Assembly (NCBI GenBank): GCA_028564675.1
Contig: JAOVVO010000016.1
Coordinates: 186,001 to 250,000, forward strand
Length of the DNA: 64,000 nt
Source of the DNA: Onchocerca lupi
Lineage: Eukaryota; Nematoda; Chromadorea; Rhabditida; Onchocercidae
Reading direction: 5' to 3'
Part shown: positions 60,537-64,000 of the stretch, piece by piece
Numbering within the stretch: position 1 is the first letter of the stretch
How the letters are laid out: each line of letters begins with the position of its first letter
The notes under the pieces: generated by a model
Database searches by the model: none
What the model saw: only the letters and a program-made list of their open reading frames with translations
What the model was told of the DNA's origin: nothing
Program-made: the position numbers and the translations under genes

Positions 60537-63500
60537 AGGCAGTGAAGAATGACTATTTGTTATTTCTATACAATACTTTTCCGCTTCCAGTTTTTCGAAC
60601 AGTTGGAAAGAATAAGCAACAAGGGTCTTTACAGATAGATAATGGTAACGTGTGAGGAACCACTAAAAGAGGTAATAATAGTCAGAATTCCAGAAAGTTT
60701 ATGAACAAAGAACACTGAGATCGACAGAAGTTTTCGGTATATTCGGCAGTTGTACACTACTACACACTCACTTCACTGAGCACTTGGTGAAATGAACAAA
60801 ACTAAATAAATGAATGCAGTAGCAGCATTCAACACATTAGAATACAGGAGCTGGATGTTTCTGAATGCGGGACTCGACTGCAATACTCTATCCTTACAGA
60901 TCCATCAAATTCCATTAATCTATTGAAATACATCAGAACCACACAGCTACAAAAATGAGCATAAAGCGTCAGAATGGCTTCACTCTGTGACAACCTAATC
61001 TATATTCATGAGGCAAGAATTTACTATTCCCAAACCTGGTAGTTCCCGAGTTTAAGTTAATTACAAGCATAGCTTGCAGCTCGGAATATACTCGATACAA
61101 ACATAATCATATATTTTATGGTATAACTGTAAAGAATGCAAGTGCAAACGTCCGATACAAACTAATTGAATACTAGACTGAAAAACCAACTTCGTTTACT
61201 CGGGATCAGACAACATTAAGTAAGGAGAAAGTTACAGGAATATTATGGCTCTCATACCATTTCAAATCTTCCAATATCACAAGAAATCCACCGCAGCAGA
61301 TTCTTGATTGTTTGAGCCACTTACAAATAAACTTCCAGTTTTATTTGTGATTCACACACGCATTACTATGTTTCGGTTAATGCGAATGATTCGTGTGAAA
61401 ATTGGGCGAAATACAATTATTACGTATGGAATTTTCTCATTATTAGAATTTTCAATTTCTTGAAACGGACTAATTTATAGCGATTCAAATCATGATGTCC
61501 AGAACTTTCAATATCTTGATTCCAACAGTTTACTATTTCCAATATTTACTTTAAAAAATACTTTCAACAGTCAGCTATATACAATTTATATGGCGCATCA
61601 ATGATCAGTTAACTTTCATTAGCCAATTTGCTTTTTGCGAACTATTATTGTGATTATCATTGGTATTACAACATGTCAAGAAGGAAAAACGCTTTCGAAT
61701 AATTTGAAGCGTCTTCGTATCCAATATTTCCATATTTTTTATTAACAAGAAAGAGAATTAAAAGAGCTCAGAGAATTACTTGCAAATCATAAGTCATTTT
61801 CTTTAAAAATAAAGAAAAATGATGGGTCTAATAATTTAATTGTTCCAAATTTTCCATTCCTGACACAAAAATGTCTCATAACTTGACGGGGAGAGTAAAA
61901 AAAAAACTGCAAACTCCTGCTGAGTAGGAAATGTCTGAAAGAAAAAAGAAAACAACCTCGAAATGAGGTCATCACATTGAACGCATTACTGCATAATTCC
62001 ATCTACACACTCACAAATAAATAATTGACTCTGTTTCCCATCTCCAGATCTCCCCCTTTTCCTACCACACTCCATCCCTTTTATTAACAACCGTCCTATA
62101 AAGCCTATATCATGGAATATCCAAAATTTATTTCAAATCAGTTTCTCGATATAGGATTTTATGAATGAAACAGTGAAACAAAAGATAACAACAGTATCAG
62201 CTATATACTTCATTGAAACATTTTTTTCCAGAAAATAAGATCTCTCTTTTGTTTAAAATTCCTGAATATTTTGTTTCTCACATTCCGTAGACTGAATGAC
62301 AGTGACAGAATCAAAAAAGCGTATAGCAACTGATACGCCCTCAGGAAGTGGATAGCATACTTTCCTGCTCAAAACCGAAAAGTGATAACAAAAACGCAGG
62401 ATTTCTTACCATGAGCTATTCGAACAATCGTAAAATCATTCTCTGTTATGATGGTTCCAATGCTTCGAATGACCGAGTTAACGTAGAAAAGAAAAGCAAA
62501 TGATGGATAACCCTAGAGGAAATAAATTCTGCAAGCTACAAAAAACGAATACTTGAATCATGTCTGTGGTATAATATATTGAAGTACTGAAAGCAATATC
62601 ATCAGTATTACATATTTTCTCCACATTTAGCATTGGCGAAGACTGTCGAAGAATCAATCATCTGCAACGACAGAACTAACAATCAAAGCTGTTATGAATA
62701 TAAAACTCCATTTATCAGCGCAATTGGTTCTACTAGGAAGAATTCCATCGACATTTACTAGATACTTTTATTTTGTCATTAAGCTTGACTGAACTAATCG
62801 CTGAATTTGGAATCACGTATAAGAAACTGGATTAGGAAGAACTCTTATTTATGTATATGAGACAGATAAGAAGTTAATGATGGAATGTGAAACTTACCAT
62901 TCTTGCTCAATTGCTGGCATCATTATCCCAAATATAGCATGGAAGTTTGAGATACTGGTGCTAATGATGCATCTCAACAAAATGCAGAAGTGGAAAATTC
63001 AAAGCAGACATTTCTGAAGAAATTTCCACTTGTGCGCAGTATTAGTTCTGGATAAAAGAACGAATAAACAATTAGATCCTTCACTTTGATGGTACGAGAT
63101 ATTAAACCAACTGTCATGAAAGTAATTTGTGAAAGCGTTTTTTTCCTTTTTTTTTTTTTTTGTTAGGGAATGGAACTTGATACAGATGATTTTGCTGTGT
63201 AATGAAGTCCTTGATATGACGAATTCTATTTGCCGCAACTACAATACACAAGGATTTGATAAATATCGATAATATAACCGATAATTCGAATTTCTTCTTA
63301 ATAGTAAGGAAATTATCTGTGAGTTACTGGTATTGGGGATTGATGAAGTTTGATGAAATTTTGGAAAGCGGTGCTCATCGTATACCGATCAGAGAAAAGG
63401 ATTGAATGCCCTGACCGATCAGAATAAGGAAAAATCAGAGTAAAAATTAAATGGATGAATCCCTTACAGATAAGAACCCTTTTTATAGTAACATTGTTTA

Positions 63501-63833
63501 CTACATGTGAACCCTAGTACAATTTGCGACATATTAATTTTAGTACATAGGACGCAAAGGGAGTTTGTTTATTCTATGTCATCATAGCATAACAACTTAC
63601 AATATGTTCATAATAAGATAAAGGTCAAAAGTTTGCTTATATCAAGATATTTCTATAATACCAAGACTTCTAATTAATTTCATCATATCTATTCCAAAAA
63701 ATATTTCGGTTTTTTCGATACCAGTCACGGAGCAAAGCGGCGGCACCTTCAGATATGCGCAACAACCCAACAGCTAATATTGCCCACCATATTTCAAATC
63801 ATTATCTTTAAACATACCACTTCCGCTCACTTA

Positions 63834-63930
63834 CACATTTTTTTATCCTATCAATGACTTAAAACATTTTTTATCCCAACAATTTTTTTTTTCTTATCCT
63901 ACCAATTATACAATTTTTTTATTTTATCAG
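63834..63930. repeat. imperfect tandem TTTTTTATCCTACCAAT-like repeat
   Basis: Four diverged units built on a T-run followed by ATCC(T/C)A(T/A)CAAT are visible near the right edge of the window. No gene overlaps them. Confidence 0.6.
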
Positions 63931-64000
63931 TTTGGAATTAATCTCAATTTCGTACGCTGGAACTTGAACGAGCTATCTCAAATCAAACAATAGTGAGAAT

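Larger units (their letters stand above)
56653..64000. other. gene-poor right end
   Basis: No confident gene in 7.3 kb. Two minus-strand segments are exon-like. One at about 59908-60015 follows a CTGGCAACAG acceptor and contains TSNLKMSGSIEERSDYIATI. The other is 63722-63773 (VGLLRISEGAAALLRD between a TTAG acceptor and a GTATCG donor). They might be 5' exons of the NRFL-1-like gene or belong elsewhere. Poly-A and poly-T runs lie at 60498-60534 and about 63145-63160. Confidence 0.45.

Noticed and set aside
1..64000. Bacterial endosymbiont insertion, CRISPR array or prokaryotic operon
   Set aside because: No compact intron-free gene cluster, no regularly spaced repeats and no ribosome-binding sites; all recognised genes are spliced or nuclear-type.

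Overview
This is an AT-rich eukaryotic nuclear window with short introns. Conserved exons recur with consensus 3' splice sites (TTTCAG/TTTTAG), and several start codons lie only a few bases downstream of a lone splice acceptor, the layout left by spliced-leader trans-splicing. The gene content (a nematode DB-module protein, RASEF/RSEF-1, SYG-1, NRFL-1-like, an NK-type homeobox) points to a nematode. Base composition and intron sizes suggest a spirurid/filarial worm, but species cannot be fixed from the window.

Left part (1-19 kb): a possible tiny secreted peptide gene (819-1040 +), an unrecognised open frame (1565-1972 -), a possible 5' exon (2252 +) and a DB-module secreted protein (4051-5453 +). 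Then comes a complete EF-hand/coiled-coil/Rab GTPase gene of the RASEF/Rab45/CRACR2A family (11157-17132 +). Three of its coiled-coil exons and surrounding introns are repeated as a 1,783-bp, apparently identical block 6,449 bp upstream (6522-8304). A foldback element sits between the copies. A COX6B-type cytochrome oxidase subunit (18657-19037 -) follows.

Middle (19-43 kb): a gene-poor stretch with short perfect hairpins and a possibly decayed coiled-coil gene. It is followed by a five-Ig-domain transmembrane adhesion protein of the SYG-1/Kirre/Neph family (22190-28396 -), whose likely signal-peptide exon is about 7 kb upstream at 35321-35397. Its C-terminus is THV, the PDZ ligand known from Neph1. 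Around 34-38.7 kb are several minus-strand exon-like segments of an unidentified gene. At 43.4-43.7 kb a coding remnant is broken by stops and a frame change.

Right part (43-64 kb): an unrecognised three-exon secreted cysteine-rich protein (43766-45087 +), an NK7.1-like homeobox gene with an eh1-like repressor motif (46571-48091 -), and an NHERF/NRFL-1-type scaffold with one PDZ domain and an ERM-binding-like tail (49823-56604 -) that has two candidate trans-spliced 5' ends. From 56.7 kb to the end I see no confident gene, only weak exon-like segments and simple repeats.

Gene models were built by hand from open frames, splice signals and phase agreement. Exon joins are inference unless stated. 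The genes show no operon-like linkage; all appear to be individually spliced units.
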